Below, in pieces: positions 6,308 to 7,508 of a DNA stretch of 7,508 nt (the first letter of the stretch is position 1; each line of letters opens with the position of its first letter). This stretch comes from Chloroflexota bacterium (GTDB lineage: Bacteria; Chloroflexota; Anaerolineae; UBA4142). The translations under genes were made by a program, and so were the position numbers. The notes under the pieces were generated by a model. The model did no database searches, was not told the DNA's origin, and saw nothing but the letters and a program-made list of their open reading frames with translations. The stretch covers positions 1 through 7,508 of the forward strand of contig JACQEA010000141.1 of NCBI GenBank assembly GCA_016200825.1, read 5' to 3'.

Positions 6308-7508
6308 ATGACTGTCCGCGCCCAAACTCAGACGTTGGAAATGCCGCGCGTTGATTATATTTTGTTTTTGATTGTCATTAGTTTATTGTTGATCGGTCTG
6401 CTGATGATTTGGAGCATCACACTTCCGATCAATGTAGGCGCGGATGCACATCCGTACGCGGATGTGATCAAACAAACTGCCTTTGCGTTTCTAGGATTGT
6501 TCGCGCTGATTGTGGCGATGCGCATTGATTATCGCGTGTGGGATCGTTTGGCGCTCTTGATGTTTGCAATCACGATTCCGGTTTTGATCGCGTTGCTTTT
6601 TAACGATCCCGTGAATGGCGCGCGGCGGTGGTTCAATTTTCTCGGCGAAGGCACGATTCAACCCGGCGAGCTCGCGAAATTTTCTTTTATCGTTTACATC
6701 GCAAAATGGCTGTCGTCCAAAGGCGAAAAACTGCGCAAGCTGACGTACGGATTAATTCCGTTCGCGGTGTTGGTTGGGTTTGTGGATGGGCTGATTGTTT
6801 TGCAACCGAACGTCAGCACCGCGCTGATTATTGGCGCGTGCGCGATCATAATGTTTTTTGTCGCGGGCGCGGATATGGTTCAATTTCTTTTGCTCATTCT
6901 CGGCAGTGGCATCACCGCCGCGTTGCTCGTGACCAAGATCGGATATTTGGCGGAACGCGTCGCGGTGTATTTGCGCGATCCGCTCACGACCGTCGGCGGC
7001 GCGGGCTATCAGATTTTGCAAACGATTATTTTTTTGGGCTCGGGTGGATTTTTGGGCAAAGGCATTGGAATGGGCGTTGGAAAATTTGGATTTGTGCCGA
7101 CGCCGCAAACGGATAGTATTTTCGCGATGCTGGGCGAAGAATTTGGTTTGGTCGGTACGTGGACGGTGCTCGCGCTTTATCTTGGGCTGGCGTATCGCGG
7201 TTTTCGCATCGCGGCGCGCGCGCGCGATCCGTTTGGACAATTGCTCGCGACCGGTATTACGGTGTGGTTGATCTTTCAAGCGTTTATCAATATCGGTGTT
7301 GTGACCGCGAGCATTCCATTTACCGGCGTGCCGCTGCCGTTTATTTCGTACGGTGGTTCGGCGTTGATCACCGCGCTCGGCGCGGTGGGCGTGTTGTTGA
7401 ATATTTCGCGGCATGCGGATCAAGAGATAAAGGACGCACATGCGATTTTTAATTTCGGGTGGCGGAACCGGGGGACACGTGTATCCCGCGTTAACCGTCG
7501 TCGCCGAA
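6308..7508 (+). CDS. ftsW: SEDS-family peptidoglycan glycosyltransferase FtsW (no stop within the window)
   Basis: A polytopic membrane protein of the SEDS family that polymerises lipid II at the septum with the class B PBP encoded upstream. Roughly ten hydrophobic segments run from residue 17 to 367. Motifs are GARRWFNFLGEGTIQPGE (104-121), the loop TPQTDSIFAMLGEEFG (265-280) with D269 at the catalytic Asp position, and TGVPLPFISYGGSALI (339-354). The usual QPDxGT reads QPNVST (166-171). RodA is an alternative SEDS member, but the dcw position favours FtsW. The expected family end is just after LLNISR (363-368). Instead the frame continues through HADQEIKDAH and stays open across the whole visible start of murG to the window edge, where it becomes arginine-rich and unlike FtsW. 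The true end is therefore outside the window, or a one-base shift near 7409-7427 hides the stop. Confidence 0.94.
   Translation, partial: MTVRAQTQTLEMPRVDYILFLIVISLLLIGLLMIWSITLPINVGADAHPYADVIKQTAFAFLGLFALIVAMRIDYRVWDRLALLMFAITIPVLIALLFNDPVNGARRWFNFLGEGTIQPGELAKFSFIVYIAKWLSSKGEKLRKLTYGLIPFAVLVGFVDGLIVLQPNVSTALIIGACAIIMFFVAGADMVQFLLLILGSGITAALLVTKIGYLAERVAVYLRDPLTTVGGAGYQILQTIIFLGSGGFLGKGIGMGVGKFGFVPTPQTDSIFAMLGEEFGLVGTWTVLALYLGLAYRGFRIAARARDPFGQLLATGITVWLIFQAFINIGVVTASIPFTGVPLPFISYGGSALITALGAVGVLLNISRHADQEIKDAHAIFNFGWRNRGTRVSRVNRRRR
7429..7434 (+). promoter_or_regulatory. Shine-Dalgarno site of murG
   Basis: AAAGGA sits five bases before the murG ATG at 7440. A TAA at 7428-7430, in the murG frame, touches this site and excludes an earlier in-frame murG start nearby. 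Confidence 0.7.
7440..7508 (+). CDS. murG: MurG, N-terminal 23 codons (UDP-GlcNAc:lipid I GlcNAc transferase), partial
   Basis: The visible N-terminus MRFLISGGGTGGHVYPALTV matches the glycine-rich GGTGGH(V/I)xPAL signature at the start of MurG. MurG is a membrane-associated GT28 glycosyltransferase that adds GlcNAc to lipid I, producing the lipid II used by FtsW. Gene order ftsW-murG is canonical for dcw clusters. The start has a good Shine-Dalgarno and lies inside the still-open ftsW frame. The rest of the gene is beyond the right edge. Confidence 0.95.
   Translation, partial: MRFLISGGGTGGHVYPALTVVAE

Noticed and set aside
6628..7116. Plus-strand open frame of 162 codons
   Set aside because: Out-of-frame shadow of ftsW, whose own frame carries clear SEDS motifs and a strong ribosome-binding site at 6296-6302.
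6752..7441. Long open frame on the minus strand (229 codons)
   Set aside because: It is fully antisense to ftsW, has low-complexity Arg/Gln/His/Asn-rich content, and shows no family motif. It is a by-product of the GC-biased codon pattern.

Overview
The window is one uninterrupted, single-strand (+) block of the division and cell wall (dcw) cluster of a bacterium. Order: 3' end of rsmH (mraW), an ftsL-like gene, a class B penicillin-binding protein (ftsI/pbp2 type), murF, mraY, murD, ftsW, and the first 23 codons of murG. Every gene is packed against the next. The junctions are a 4-nt ATGA overlap (rsmH/ftsL), a 3-nt gap (ftsL/ftsI), 28 nt (ftsI/murF, the only real intergenic space), TAATG overlaps (murF/mraY and mraY/murD), 2 nt (murD/ftsW), and an ftsW frame that stays open into murG. 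This looks like one polycistronic, translationally coupled operon. No internal promoter or terminator is evident, and no stretch over 300 bases lacks a gene.

The products work in sequence. MurD adds D-Glu to UDP-MurNAc-L-Ala, MurF adds D-Ala-D-Ala to the UDP-MurNAc-tripeptide, MraY moves the finished pentapeptide to the lipid carrier (lipid I), and MurG makes lipid II. FtsW polymerises lipid II, FtsI crosslinks the strands at the septum, and FtsL supports the FtsWI complex. RsmH methylates 16S rRNA and commonly heads these clusters. murE, which in most dcw clusters lies between ftsI and murF, is absent from that place.

The likely host is a member of Chloroflexota or a related deep lineage. 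This is inferred from the gene order, divergent motif variants (MurD GNLR and NDTTAT, MraY HLH), moderate G+C judged by eye, and very strong use of GCG and CGC codons that gives many alternating CG tracts. The assignment is tentative because no marker gene fixes it.

The most interesting feature lies inside murF. A 93-nt segment (2666-2758) with near-perfect inverted-repeat ends encodes about 31 extra residues at exactly the place where the protein is about 31 residues longer than a typical MurF. It looks like a palindromic repeat element inserted in frame into an essential gene. Other points to check are the missing ftsW stop before murG, two active-site substitutions in MraY, the missing murE, and an ambiguous ftsI start. 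Apart from the candidate element, the window is conventional cell-wall machinery.
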